Shown here: one piece after another, positions 25,942 to 34,754 of the stretch
Position numbering within the stretch: the stretch's first letter is position 1
Layout: each line of letters begins with the position of its first letter
DNA from: Planctomycetia bacterium
GTDB taxonomy: Bacteria > Planctomycetota > Phycisphaerae > Phycisphaerales > SM1A02
Direction of reading: 5' to 3'
Assembly (NCBI GenBank): GCA_005790565.1
Contig: SXUJ01000003.1
Coordinates: forward strand, 1 to 49,953
Length of the DNA: 49,953 bases
Program-made: the position numbers and the translations under genes
The notes under the pieces: model-generated
What the model was told of the DNA's origin: nothing
Seen by the model: only the letters and a program-made list of their open reading frames with translations
Databases searched by the model: none

Positions 25942-26930
25942 TCGGATCCTCCCCGCCGTGATCGCGAAAGCATCCAGAGAAAGAACGGTCCACCGACGAG
26001 GGCCGTGATGATCCCCACGGGCAATCGTCCGGTTCCAAGATCAAGCGCCTGGCGGAACAGATCCGCCCCTAAGAGCACAATCACTCCGCACAATGCTGTC
26101 GCAGGAACCAGGAGCGCATGTCGGTGCGAAATGAAGAGGCGCGCCGCATGCGGCGCAACGAGCCCGACGAAACCAATGGGTCCCGCAAAGGAGACCGCCG
26201 CGGCCGCGAGCACTCCCCCGATCAAGAAAAGTGCAACGCGTGTTCGCACGAGCCTCACGCCCGCTGCCGATGCCTCATCATCATCAAGCATCAAGAGGTC
26301 GAGTACATGCGCCATGCGCCAAACCAAGAGCATGCCGACAATGGCGATGCTCCACAGCGCAAGAAGGGTTGAAAACTCCGGCAATTCTGGAATACGGCCC
26401 GCCATCCACGCCAGCAGATCTCCCCGCAATCCGCGTGGAACGATCTGCTCGAGAAGCATCGCTCCGGAACTCATCACGCCGCCAAGAACGACTCCCGCGA
26501 GCGCGAGCGCGACCGCGTCGCGACCAGACGCGCGCTTGGCAAGTATCCAGACAAGGCCAAGCGCAAGGGCCGCACCCACGAGCGCGCCGGTGAACTCACC
26601 TCCAAACGCGCGCGTCGAAAGTCCGGTGGTCGCCGCAAGCGCAAGCACGCACGCGACGCCGAAGGATGCGCCGCTTGAGACACCGAGCGTGAATGGAGAC
26701 GCCAACGGATTTCGCAGCAGTGCTTGCAACGCAAGGCCAGAGAGCGCAAGCAGAAGTCCAACCGCACCCGCTCCGGCAATCGACAAAGCGCGAAACTGCA
26801 GCGTCTGGGCGGTCGGAAGCGCGAGACCGAGGACGATGTTTCCATCGGAATCGGCTTGTGGACCAACGCACAGGCGAAGGAATGCCAACAGCAGGACGAC
26901 GAAGACGAGGATGCAGAATCGGAGCGTCAC
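25929..26930 (-). CDS. FecCD/BtuC-family ABC importer permease
   Basis: A 333-aa inner-membrane protein with about 9-10 hydrophobic helices. It shows the family landmarks LSGLALQALLRNPLASP near residue 60 and the coupling-helix/periplasmic segment FAGPIGFVGLVAPHAARLF near 250. It forms the homodimeric channel for cobalamin or ferric-siderophore import. Translation starts at a GTG overlapping the binding-protein stop (GTGA), and the ATPase gene overlaps its 3' end. The operon order is binding protein, permease, ATPase. Confidence 0.9.
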   Translation of the reverse strand: MTLRFCILVFVVLLLAFLRLCVGPQADSDGNIVLGLALPTAQTLQFRALSIAGAGAVGLLLALSGLALQALLRNPLASPFTLGVSSGASFGVACVLALAATTGLSTRAFGGEFTGALVGAALALGLVWILAKRASGRDAVALALAGVVLGGVMSSGAMLLEQIVPRGLRGDLLAWMAGRIPELPEFSTLLALWSIAIVGMLLVWRMAHVLDLLMLDDDEASAAGVRLVRTRVALFLIGGVLAAAAVSFAGPIGFVGLVAPHAARLFISHRHALLVPATALCGVIVLLGADLFRQALDLGTGRLPVGIITALVGGPFFLWMLSRSRRGGSEWNL

Positions 26931-27802
26931 CGCTTGGCTCCGCGCGCTTCGAGCGCTCGATCGATCACTGGTTTCAGGGCTTCCATCGCTTGCAATGCAT
27001 GCGTCGAGGGACGCAAGAGTTCGCCAGCAACCACCACGACGACGCGCCCCTCACGCGCGGCCTTGCAGGGGATTGCCTCAAGCGATCGCGTGAGCAATGC
27101 GCGATGCTCCTCGTGCTCGGCGATGCCAAGGAGAAGGTCGGCATCGAGAAGCGCAAGCGACTCATGCGAGCATTCGATCCATCCTTCGCGATCCATGGCG
27201 TTTCGGATTCCCACGAGTGGCAATAGGTCCGTGAGATAGGTCGCGCTCCCTGCAACCAGCATCGGTTCCGCATTGACGAGAACGACGGCGCGCGGCGCGC
27301 GCGCATCCACCGTCGGAATCTGCGCGAGTGCTTCCATTCGCTCCTGCACGCGCGAACCATGCAGTCCGAGCTTCCCCACCGCGCGGACAAAGGATCGCAC
27401 ATGCTCCATGCGATTGATAGGGAGTGCGACGAGTTCGATACCCTCTTTCGCCGCGAATGTCACGAGCGCTGGATCGATGCCACTGAGCGGTGGTTGCAGG
27501 ACGAGGTGCGTGGGCCGAACAAGCAAGAGGCGTTCCGCATCGAACTCGCGAAAGTCACCGACCACAGGCAGCCCCTTCGGGACATCGGTGCACCAAGGGC
27601 TTCTCGCCACGATCTCCGCCGCAAATCCAAGGTCAACGAGCGTCGCGGTCATCGCGGGACTGAGCGAAGCAATTCGGACCTCGTCGGCCTCAGCGACCGT
27701 CGGACTCGGCGATGTTGGGACATCGCAACCGATCGTCAAGCACGCCATCGCGCACGCGAGCAACAACCGTCGCAAGAGGATGGAGGGCGTTCGACTCTGC
27801 AT
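26927..27802 (-). CDS. BtuF-like periplasmic substrate-binding lipoprotein
   Basis: From ATG 27802 the 291-aa protein has a lipoprotein signal with lipobox TIGC (Cys26), then a TroA/BtuF-type fold. The opening RIASLSPAMTATLVDLGF, the segment DAERLLLVRPTHLVL and a long linking helix (NRMEHVRSFVRAVGKLG) are typical of helical-backbone cluster A binding proteins. The PWCTDVPKGLPVVGDF segment resembles cobalamin-binding BtuF proteins more than siderophore binders, but this is only suggestive. The reading frame is open to 27964, but the signal peptide fixes the start. No riboswitch is visible in the 142 nt upstream. Confidence 0.82.
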   Translation of the reverse strand: MQSRTPSILLRRLLLACAMACLTIGCDVPTSPSPTVAEADEVRIASLSPAMTATLVDLGFAAEIVARSPWCTDVPKGLPVVGDFREFDAERLLLVRPTHLVLQPPLSGIDPALVTFAAKEGIELVALPINRMEHVRSFVRAVGKLGLHGSRVQERMEALAQIPTVDARAPRAVVLVNAEPMLVAGSATYLTDLLPLVGIRNAMDREGWIECSHESLALLDADLLLGIAEHEEHRALLTRSLEAIPCKAAREGRVVVVVAGELLRPSTHALQAMEALKPVIDRALEARGAKR

Positions 27803-27944
27803 CAGAGGGAGAGATTGTGCAGGAAATCGTCCGGCTCGGCCCAGATCGCGCTCGGTCCGCCGCAAGTGCAATGCTTCCATTGCCGGGATGGGAGGAGTTC
27901 GGGCGCAGTCCTCTCGATCGGGGTCGCGGGTAAACTTCACGCGC

Positions 27945-28565
27945 ATGTTTGATTGGATTCGCAAACTCTTCAGCCCTCAGGCCGTCGATGCCGATTCGGC
28001 GGACGGATCCTCCGACGAGGTTGTCTCCGGACGAGAGTCGAAGCGACGCAAGTGGCTTCAAATCCCGAAACTGCGCGATCCACGCATTGCCGAGGTGCTC
28101 GCGAACCTCGAAGAGTTGCAAGAGGAGCATAGGCGCTGCGAACTGCGCCTTGCGGAAGACATTGCACGCATCGCTGCGGGTGTCGAGGCGATGCCGCAGG
28201 TCAGGCAGCAAGTGGAGGACTTTGTCCGTACCGTGGGCGGTGCGCTTGGCAACGCTGCGGCGCGGCTTGAAGAGGCCGACGCTCGCATGGGCGACATGGA
28301 ACACTCGGCCCGTACGCAAACGGAGATCATTGCCATGATGCGCACGGAACTTGATCGCCAAGGTCGTTCGCTGCGCGACATCGCCGATCAGTCAGCCGCA
28401 CTCCTCTCCGCCATGGAGCGCTTCACCACGGCACGCACGAATGTCGAACGCGCAAAACAAGACCTTGTCGGAAATGGGTCACACGGTTTCTTCAACCGCG
28501 ACCTCGTGGTGTACGGAGCCGCATGTGTGGCGGTGATCGCCGCGCTCCTCACGATTTTTCGCTAG
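27945..28565 (+). CDS. Coiled-coil protein with C-terminal transmembrane anchor
   Basis: A 206-aa protein starting at ATG 27945 (MFDWIRKLFSPQ). A charged linker, long amphipathic helices (about residues 55-175, with LANLEELQEEHRRCELRLAE and MRTELDRQGRSLRDIADQ) and one C-terminal hydrophobic segment (VVYGAACVAVIAALLTIF) follow. This is the architecture of a tail-anchored cytoplasmic coiled-coil protein. It is divergent from the importer operon, and its stop overlaps the convergent exporter gene by 4 nt. No family was recognised. Confidence 0.6.
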   Translation: MFDWIRKLFSPQAVDADSADGSSDEVVSGRESKRRKWLQIPKLRDPRIAEVLANLEELQEEHRRCELRLAEDIARIAAGVEAMPQVRQQVEDFVRTVGGALGNAAARLEEADARMGDMEHSARTQTEIIAMMRTELDRQGRSLRDIADQSAALLSAMERFTTARTNVERAKQDLVGNGSHGFFNRDLVVYGAACVAVIAALLTIFR

Positions 28566-30418
28566 CTCGCACTCAAGAGTTGCGTGCGCGCGAGCCGCTC
28601 ATAGAGAGGGCACCGCGCAAGCAGCGCGTCATGCGAGCCTATATCGAGGATTCGCCCATCCTCCATGACCACGATTCGGTCCGCCCGCCGCACGGTCGAC
28701 AGACGATGCGCAATCGCAATGACGGTTCTTCCGGCGCGGAAGTCTTCGATCGCTTGCGCGATTTGCGCTTCGCTTTCCGCGTCGATCTGACTCGTCGCTT
28801 CATCAAGCACCAGAATCGCCGGATCTCGCACGAGCGCGCGCGCGATCGCGAGTCGTTGCTTCTGCCCGCCTGAGAGACCAGTCCCGCCCTCTCCAATCAG
28901 GCTGTCCAAGCCCTTCGAAAGCGTGGCGACAAAGGAATTCGCATGCGCGAGTTCGAGTGCGCGATCAAGACCGCGCTGGTCGATGTCATCGGCACCAAGC
29001 ATGACATTCTCTCGGATGGTGCCGCGAACAAAAACGGACTCTTGCCCAACCACCCCGATTTGTCGGCGCAAACTCTGCATGTTTCCCGCACGAATGTCCG
29101 TGCGATCGAGCAGTACCGACCCTTCGATCGGGTCGAAGAGCCGACACAAGAGCGACGCGAGTGTCGTCTTTCCGCAGCCATTGGGACCAACCAGCGCGAT
29201 GAACTCCCCGTGCGCAATCGTGAGTTGGATGTCGCGCAGCGCGTCGCGCTCCGCGTCCTCGTAACGGAAACGAATCCCGTCGAATTGAATCGACCGCGCG
29301 TGCCGCGGGAGTGCGGGAAGATCCAACTCACGCCGACCTTCGACCGGCGTCGCGAAAATCTCTTGCAATCGCTGCGCGGGTGCACGCGAACTTTGAATGT
29401 CATTCAACAGTCCGGTGAGCGGGCGGAGATTCCCACCCGCCACACCGAGTGCCCCCAAGGAAAGGATGAACCGTTCAAAGGTCATGCGGCCCGCGAGGAT
29501 TTCGTTCGCCGCGATGAGCGCGAGCCCGACAATCACGAAGATTGCAATCACTTCGACCACTGGCACACTGAAGGCGCGAGCAAAGCGCGCGCTGAGTTCC
29601 GCGTCGAGCAGCGCGCGACTCGCACGAGCGAAGCGGCGGAACGCGGTTGCTTCCGCGGTTGCGGTCTTGATACCACGGAGTCCTGAGATCGCCTCATGTG
29701 AGACGCGCAGGATGTCTTCCTGCTGCTCGAGGGCGAGTCGCGTCGAGCGGCGAATCCGCTTGCCAATCTTGCGCAAGATCACCGCGAGAATCGGCGCAAC
29801 GACGATCGCCGCAAGCGTCAATCGCCAATCGAAGTACACCGCGGCAGCAAAGGCTGCGAGTCCCTTCGTGAGTTGGGCGAGCACCTTGCTCGTCAGCGCC
29901 GTAAAACCGCGCTCGAGTTCTGCGGTGTCGCGACTGATCCGCGAGACAATCTCCGCCGGACCGCGGCGCAACACCGGGCCGAGTGGAAGATGAATCGCGT
30001 GTTGAAATGCACGCAACCGAATCTCCGCGACCGTGACGGCACTGAGCGTCAGCGAGCACGACTGATGAATATAGTTGGCGATACCGCCGAGCACCGCGAG
30101 GGCGCAAAGTCCGCCCATGAGGAGTGCGACGCCAGAGAATCGATCCGTGGGAATCCACGCTGTCGCCGCGATCGGATCGGAAACGATCACATTCGTCCAC
30201 GAATGCGCCTGCAACCACTCCCGCGCGATTGTCTGCAGGTCCGCGCCGACGCCGAGGATCAACTCGAGCACTGGTCCGATGGCGACGAGGCCGAACGCAA
30301 GTCCGCCCGCGGAGAGCACCGAAAAGACGAGGGTGCAAATGAACAACTTTCGGCGGCGTGTCATCCGCTTGGCGAAGAACCAGAATGCGTCATTTCGTCG
30401 AAACATTGCGTCATCCAA
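28562..30418 (-). CDS. MsbA-type ABC exporter (fused permease-ATPase)
   Basis: The 618-aa half-transporter has six predicted membrane helices in residues 25-340. A nucleotide-binding domain follows, with Walker A ALVGPNGCGKTTLAS, Q-loop region VGQESVFVRGTIRENV, signature LSGGQKQRLAIARAL and Walker B ILVLDEATSQID. The family dimerises and flips lipids, often lipid A, or exports drugs or peptides. It is the third gene of a groES-like/aroA/exporter run, 30 nt after aroA. MsbA-like lipid export is plausible given LptF/LptG elsewhere in the window, but the substrate is not determined. An ATG four codons in is an alternative start. Confidence 0.85.
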   Translation of the reverse strand: MDDAMFRRNDAFWFFAKRMTRRRKLFICTLVFSVLSAGGLAFGLVAIGPVLELILGVGADLQTIAREWLQAHSWTNVIVSDPIAATAWIPTDRFSGVALLMGGLCALAVLGGIANYIHQSCSLTLSAVTVAEIRLRAFQHAIHLPLGPVLRRGPAEIVSRISRDTAELERGFTALTSKVLAQLTKGLAAFAAAVYFDWRLTLAAIVVAPILAVILRKIGKRIRRSTRLALEQQEDILRVSHEAISGLRGIKTATAEATAFRRFARASRALLDAELSARFARAFSVPVVEVIAIFVIVGLALIAANEILAGRMTFERFILSLGALGVAGGNLRPLTGLLNDIQSSRAPAQRLQEIFATPVEGRRELDLPALPRHARSIQFDGIRFRYEDAERDALRDIQLTIAHGEFIALVGPNGCGKTTLASLLCRLFDPIEGSVLLDRTDIRAGNMQSLRRQIGVVGQESVFVRGTIRENVMLGADDIDQRGLDRALELAHANSFVATLSKGLDSLIGEGGTGLSGGQKQRLAIARALVRDPAILVLDEATSQIDAESEAQIAQAIEDFRAGRTVIAIAHRLSTVRRADRIVVMEDGRILDIGSHDALLARCPLYERLARTQLLSAS

Positions 30419-30448
30419 TCACACGCGGCGCGGAACCATGGGCGAAGC

Positions 30449-31768
30449 CTAGCCTAGGAGCGTGGCTTCGCGTAATGCATCCCAGAATCTTGGCCAACTC
30501 TTCGAAACCACCGATGGTTCGGCAATGGAAACCCCTTCGCGTGCGCACCCAAGTACACCGAACGCCATCGCGAGGCGGTGATCGTTGGCGGACTGGATGA
30601 CCGCCGGAGTCAATCGTCGAGGAAGAGGGTGGACGCGCGCCCAATCCGAGCCGACATCGACGGAGCCGCCAAGCGCGCGCAATCCGGCGGCGACTGTTTC
30701 GATGCGATCCGATTCCTTGACGCGAAGTGTCGAGAGCCCAGTAAACAGGCTCGGTGCGTCCCCACACGCCGCCAGCAGCATCGCCATGACTGCGGCATCA
30801 GGTGCGCTGGAATAATCGCTGTCGTGAGCGCGCAGCACAGTCCCTCGGGGAACCCGAATGAGGACTCCGGATTCCGATCCACCCTGTGCGACGACTTCCA
30901 CACCACGCGCCTGAAGGTCCCGGAAGAAAAAGAGATCGGGCTGACTACTCTGCAGGTCCAAGCGAGGAATCTCGATACTTCCGCCAACGAGCGCCGCGAG
31001 CGCTCCGAAGTAGACCGCGCTCGATGCGTCGGGCTCGATGAGCACACTGTGCGCCGGAATCATCTGTGGCGCAATCGAAACGCACGAAAGCTCGCCACCC
31101 TCGTGTCGTTCCACTTGGGCATGCACGCCGACGCGGCATAACGCCTCGATCGAGAGCTCCAGATAGGACGCGCTTGTGGGATGCTCCGCGAACCGAATCG
31201 CAATTCCGTTTTCGGTACAGGGGGCGACGAGCATGAGCGCCGAAACAAACTGACTTGACGCCGTGCGGTAGACGGTGACAGCGGGCTCGGTCAGCGGACC
31301 ATGGATTGCAACGGGAAGTGCGCCCGCCTTGCGGGGAAATCTCGCCTTCGCGCCGAGCGCAACGAGCAGGTCAATGCCTTCGTCGACCGGACGCTCGCGC
31401 ATGCGATCGCTTCCATCGACGAGCGTTTCATCCTCGCAAAGCGCCGCGACGGCAAGCATGAATCGCGTTGGAGTCCCACCGTGGCCAAGGTCGATCGATC
31501 CCCCGCCGCGCGGGTTCCCGGTAACGCCATCCACCAACCACGCATCGTCCTTCGCTTCAAATCGTGCGCCCAGTTGCGAGAGCGCGGCACGAAGCATGTC
31601 ACAGTCGTCCGACGCGAGCACGCCTCGCAGTTCGCTCGCGCCGTGGGAGAGCGCCGCGAGGACAAGGTGCCGATTGGAAAGACTCTTGGAACCCGGAATC
31701 GAAACACGCGCGGCGATCGCTCCTCCGATCGCGTGTACGCGCCGCGTTGCGTCGTCCCCTCGCGCCAT
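30449..31768 (-). CDS. aroA: 3-phosphoshikimate 1-carboxyvinyltransferase (EPSP synthase)
   Basis: EPSP synthase joins shikimate-3-phosphate and PEP in the shikimate pathway to aromatic amino acids. Visible motifs are IPGSKSLSNRHLVLAALS near the N-terminus, LGHGGTPTRFMLAVAAL near residue 95, TASSQFVSALMLVAP, and LRVKESDRIETVAAGLRALG near 350. Its length of 439 aa is typical. The start ATG shares its A with the stop of the upstream groES-like gene (TAATG). The ABC exporter gene follows by 30 nt. Confidence 0.95.
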   Translation of the reverse strand: MARGDDATRRVHAIGGAIAARVSIPGSKSLSNRHLVLAALSHGASELRGVLASDDCDMLRAALSQLGARFEAKDDAWLVDGVTGNPRGGGSIDLGHGGTPTRFMLAVAALCEDETLVDGSDRMRERPVDEGIDLLVALGAKARFPRKAGALPVAIHGPLTEPAVTVYRTASSQFVSALMLVAPCTENGIAIRFAEHPTSASYLELSIEALCRVGVHAQVERHEGGELSCVSIAPQMIPAHSVLIEPDASSAVYFGALAALVGGSIEIPRLDLQSSQPDLFFFRDLQARGVEVVAQGGSESGVLIRVPRGTVLRAHDSDYSSAPDAAVMAMLLAACGDAPSLFTGLSTLRVKESDRIETVAAGLRALGGSVDVGSDWARVHPLPRRLTPAVIQSANDHRLAMAFGVLGCAREGVSIAEPSVVSKSWPRFWDALREATLLG

Positions 31769-32091
31769 TACTTCGTTTCGCGGCGAAAGACTGCCACGAC
31801 ATCCTCGATGGGGATTACAAAGAGCCGATTGTCGCCTTCAAAGTCAACCGGTACACAGTGCTTGGGATTGAAGAGCACGCGGTCATACTGGCGGATCGGA
31901 TAGTTTTCGTCGCGTTCAATTTCCGCACTCACCGCCACGATGCGGCCGGTGAGCGTGGGAATCTCCATCTTGTCGGGCAGATGAATGCCGACCTTGGTGA
32001 TTTTCTTGTCTTCGTCTTTCCGAATAAGCACGCGCTTGCCTATCGGCTCGACAACCTCAATCGTGGTTTTCGAAGTGCTGCGTTCTTGCAT
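31768..32091 (-). CDS. GroES-like co-chaperonin family protein
   Basis: The 107-aa product fits the GroES beta-barrel: VEPIGKRVLIRKDED, then GIHLPDKMEIPTLTGRIVAV, YDRVLFNPKHCVPV and LFVIPIEDVVAVF. GroES caps the GroEL folding chamber. No groEL is present here, and the mobile-loop tripeptide would be Ile-His-Leu rather than the common Ile-Val-Leu. It may be a secondary, specialised or chaperonin-independent GroES-fold protein. It is translationally coupled to aroA. The start ATG 32091 gives the family-like N-terminus, and ATG 32103 is also in frame. Confidence 0.75.
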   Translation of the reverse strand: MQERSTSKTTIEVVEPIGKRVLIRKDEDKKITKVGIHLPDKMEIPTLTGRIVAVSAEIERDENYPIRQYDRVLFNPKHCVPVDFEGDNRLFVIPIEDVVAVFRRETK

Positions 32092-32123
32092 GGAACGGCG
32101 CATGATACGGCAGCGGTCGATCC

Positions 32124-32163
32124 CGCAATGAAAGAAGCGCCAACGCAAGCGCGTCGGCGCTTC
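32124..32163 (-). terminator. Probable intrinsic terminator between a small membrane protein gene and the groES-like gene
   Basis: GAAGCGCC (32134-32141) pairs perfectly with GGCGCTTC (32156-32163), extended inside by ACGC/GCGT across one mismatch around a 4-nt loop. On the minus strand a short T-rich tail (TTTCATT) follows. It would end the transcript of the membrane-protein gene upstream. Confidence 0.5.
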
Positions 32164-32188
32164 GATGCGGTGCATTCCTAAATCTCTG

Positions 32189-32488
32189 TCAGTGATTGCC
32201 GCCGCCGAGCAAGCCCATCACGACACCAAGACCACCAAAGAGCAGACCGATCACGCAACCCAGAAGGCTCATGAGCGTCGCAATCATGCCAAGGATCCTG
32301 CCCACATTGGTGTTACTGCGACCAGCGTCATCCATCAAACCGGCGTCCATCTTCTTCAGATCGCCTCCGCCCATGACCCACGCCGCGATTCCCAGAGGCA
32401 GGCAGCACACCAATCCAATGATGCCAAAGATCAAGATCATTGTGCCGCGATGCGGCGCTTTCGTCGCAGTCGATCCATAGTTTGCCAT
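32189..32488 (-). CDS. Small two-helix membrane protein (paralogue of the next gene)
   Basis: From ATG 32488 the 99-aa product has a hydrophobic helix (GTMILIFGIIGLVCCLPLGI), a conserved cytosolic-looking loop (GGGDLKKMDAGLMDDAGRS) and a second glycine-rich hydrophobic helix. The arrangement resembles DUF4190-type small membrane proteins. The loop motif DLKKMDAGLMD is shared with the neighbouring 32619-32957 product ([11 protein letters not shown]). Function unknown. Confidence 0.65.
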   Translation of the reverse strand: MANYGSTATKAPHRGTMILIFGIIGLVCCLPLGIAAWVMGGGDLKKMDAGLMDDAGRSNTNVGRILGMIATLMSLLGCVIGLLFGGLGVVMGLLGGGNH

Positions 32489-32618
32489 ATCGTTCTCCGG
32501 TGTCGCTCTGAGAGCGGGACAGGTATCTCCTCCAGCGGCGCACACGCGCCACTGCATAATCTAAGAAAACTCTACCGCAAGGAGGCGAGCAGCGCAATGT
32601 TCTCGAAGGAACACCTGC

Positions 32619-32957
32619 TCAACTCTGCACCGCGCTCTCCAACAGACGCATCGCATAGAAACAAGTCAACGGCACAAGCACGATCATCAGCGCGGTTTGC
32701 ACGACATTCGCGATGCCGATCCACTGACTCCACTTCGTCAGTTGCCGACCGCTCGGATCCATCAACCCTTCGTCCATCGCTCGCAAATCTCTCGACGCCA
32801 TTGGCCATGCCATGATTCCGATTGGCGCGCAGAGCACAAATCCTCCGCATGCGATGGCAAGCAACAATGAGGCGCGATGCGGGCGTAATCCCGCGTGCGC
32901 CGTTCGCGTCGACGATTCCGCCCCTATCGGCAAGTGGGATGGAGGAATCTGCGTCAT
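32619..32957 (-). CDS. Small two-helix membrane protein (paralogue of the preceding gene)
   Basis: The 112-aa protein has a hydrophobic helix ([20 protein letters not shown]), the loop [20 protein letters not shown], and a second helix ([19 protein letters not shown]). The shared RPHRASL/KAPHRGT lead-in and DLxxMDxGLMD-xxGR loop show common ancestry with the gene 130 nt downstream. It is divergent from apt with about 32 nt between starts. Function unknown. Confidence 0.6.
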   Translation of the reverse strand: MTQIPPSHLPIGAESSTRTAHAGLRPHRASLLLAIACGGFVLCAPIGIMAWPMASRDLRAMDEGLMDPSGRQLTKWSQWIGIANVVQTALMIVLVPLTCFYAMRLLESAVQS

Positions 32958-32989
32958 TCGCGGGCACAGAGTACCATTGCTCGCATCTC

Positions 32990-33532
32990 ATGCGCGATCA
33001 ACTTGCTGCGCTTATCCGCGATGTTCCAGACTTTCCAAAGCCAGGAATTCTCTTCAAGGATGTCACTCCGCTCTTAGCCGATCCCGCGGGCCTCGCGCTC
33101 GCGGTCGAGATGATGGCGAATCCGTTTCGCGCATCCCGCATCGACATCGTGGTTGGCCCCGAGAGTCGCGGGTTCATCTTCGGGACGGCGATCGCGACCA
33201 GCCTCTCCGCAGGATTTGTTCCGGTCCGGAAGCGTGGCAAACTCCCGTTTCGCACGCGCTCGATTGAATACGCGCTTGAGTACGGAACCGACTGCCTCGA
33301 GATGCATGAGGACGCGGTGCGACCAGGATCTCGCGTGCTGATCGCCGATGATTTGCTCGCAACGGGCGGCACCATGCGCGCATGCATGGAACTCGTCCGG
33401 CACCTTGGCGGCGAAGTGGTGGGCGCGAGCGTCCTCATCGAACTCGCGTTCCTCGGCGGACGCGACTTTCTGAACAAACAAACGCCGGAAGATGGAAAAA
33501 CCTGTGATGTTCGGACGGTGCTGACTTACTAG
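32990..33532 (+). CDS. apt: Adenine phosphoribosyltransferase
   Basis: Apt salvages adenine to AMP using PRPP. The 180-aa product from ATG 32990 has the family length and opening ([20 protein letters not shown]). [12 protein letters not shown] and the PRPP-binding motif [13 protein letters not shown] follow. The open frame extends upstream to 32822, but that part overlaps the divergent membrane gene and is not conserved Apt sequence. The hppD gene follows after 9 nt on the same strand. Confidence 0.95.
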   Translation: MRDQLAALIRDVPDFPKPGILFKDVTPLLADPAGLALAVEMMANPFRASRIDIVVGPESRGFIFGTAIATSLSAGFVPVRKRGKLPFRTRSIEYALEYGTDCLEMHEDAVRPGSRVLIADDLLATGGTMRACMELVRHLGGEVVGASVLIELAFLGGRDFLNKQTPEDGKTCDVRTVLTY

Positions 33533-33541
33533 AATGGCAGC

Positions 33542-34738
33542 ATGACCTCGCTCAGTTCCGCCCCATCCCTCTCGACCTCGACCGACCCGCTGCAGTTGAT
33601 CGATGTCGACCACGTCCGATTCTTTGTCGGCAACGCGAAGCAGTCTGCCTACTACTACGCGAGCGCGTTTGGCTTCGAAGTCGCGCAGATCGCTGACCTC
33701 ACCACCGGCAGCCGTGAGAGCGCCTCGTACCTGCTCACGCAAGGCAATATTCGCATTCTGCTCGAAACATCACTCACGAAGGATGGACAAGCGTCGCGCG
33801 AAGCGAGTCTGTATGGCGACGGCGTGAAGGACATCGCGATGACGGTGTTTGATGCAGAAAAAGCGTGGAAGCAAGCGATCAAGAATGGCGGTGCGAGTGC
33901 GTACGAGCCGCGCGTTTACACCGATGCAACGGGCACCGTCACCATGGCGGGCATCCAGACTTACGGGCGCGCGATTCACTCGTTCGTTTCGCGAACGGGC
34001 GCGTATGCCCTTCCAGCACTGAAGCAAGGCGGACTCTTCGCGCCTGGATTCAAGAAGGTCGAAGGATTCGCGCTGAACGAGTACAACCGGAAGCATCCTT
34101 GCGGCCTGAAGTATGTGGATCACGCCGTCGGCAATGTCGAACTCGGCAAGATGAATCATTGGGTGAAGTGGTACGAAGAGGTGCTCGGCTTCGCCATGTT
34201 CAAGCACTTCGATGACAAAGACATCGGCACCGAGTATTCCGCGCTCATGTCCAAGGTCATGGCGAGCGGAAATCACCTCATCAAGATGCCGATCAACGAG
34301 CCCGCCGACGGCAAGAAAAAGAGCCAGATTCAAGAGTATCTCGACTGGCACAACAACACACCCGGCGTGCAGCATCTCGCGCTTCGAACCGATGACGAGC
34401 TTGCGTCGATCACCGAACTCCGTCGGCGTGGCGTCGACTTCTTGGCGATTCCCGACACTTACTATGAAGCCGTTTGGAAGCGCGTCGATGCCATGCTCAC
34501 GCAGCACGGTCATTCGATTGTGAAGGAAGACCATCAGCACGTGAAGGATCTCGGCATCCTTGTCGACGCCGACGACGAGGGATACCTCCTCCAACTCTTC
34601 ACGAAGCCACTTCAAGATCGTCCGACGCTCTTTTTCGAAATCATCTGTCGCCGTGGCTCGCAGAGCTTCGGGAAAGGCAACTTCAAGGCGCTCTTCGAGA
34701 GCCTCGAAATCGAACAAGAACGCCGAGGCAATCTTTAA
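33542..34738 (+). CDS. hppD: 4-hydroxyphenylpyruvate dioxygenase
   Basis: This Fe(II) dioxygenase converts 4-hydroxyphenylpyruvate to homogentisate in tyrosine degradation. It has two vicinal-oxygen-chelate halves. The iron ligands are predicted as H194 (YVDHAVGNVE), H278 (GVQHLALRT) and E366 (LFFEIICRRG). The C-terminal FGKGNFKALFESLE helix that gates the active site is intact. The 398-aa length is close to eukaryotic and planctomycete-type enzymes. No other homogentisate-pathway gene is in the window. It ends 16 nt from the convergent flgK. Confidence 0.94.
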   Translation: MTSLSSAPSLSTSTDPLQLIDVDHVRFFVGNAKQSAYYYASAFGFEVAQIADLTTGSRESASYLLTQGNIRILLETSLTKDGQASREASLYGDGVKDIAMTVFDAEKAWKQAIKNGGASAYEPRVYTDATGTVTMAGIQTYGRAIHSFVSRTGAYALPALKQGGLFAPGFKKVEGFALNEYNRKHPCGLKYVDHAVGNVELGKMNHWVKWYEEVLGFAMFKHFDDKDIGTEYSALMSKVMASGNHLIKMPINEPADGKKKSQIQEYLDWHNNTPGVQHLALRTDDELASITELRRRGVDFLAIPDTYYEAVWKRVDAMLTQHGHSIVKEDHQHVKDLGILVDADDEGYLLQLFTKPLQDRPTLFFEIICRRGSQSFGKGNFKALFESLEIEQERRGNL

Positions 34739-34754
34739 GCCCGCGCTCGGCGAT

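Noticed and set aside
25561-27093. A 510-codon plus-strand open frame opposite the ABC importer
   Set aside because: Its composition is Arg/Ser/Thr-rich with no domain, and it lies wholly antisense to three well-supported importer genes.
27803-27944. Possible riboswitch upstream of the btuF-like gene
   Set aside because: None of the cobalamin aptamer blocks seen at 15 kb is present here. Only a short GCAAT/ATTGC inverted repeat was found.
27273-27944. Upstream extension of the coiled-coil gene frame by 224 codons
   Set aside because: That part is antisense to the btuF-like gene and has no coding character. The ATG at 27945 gives a coherent protein.
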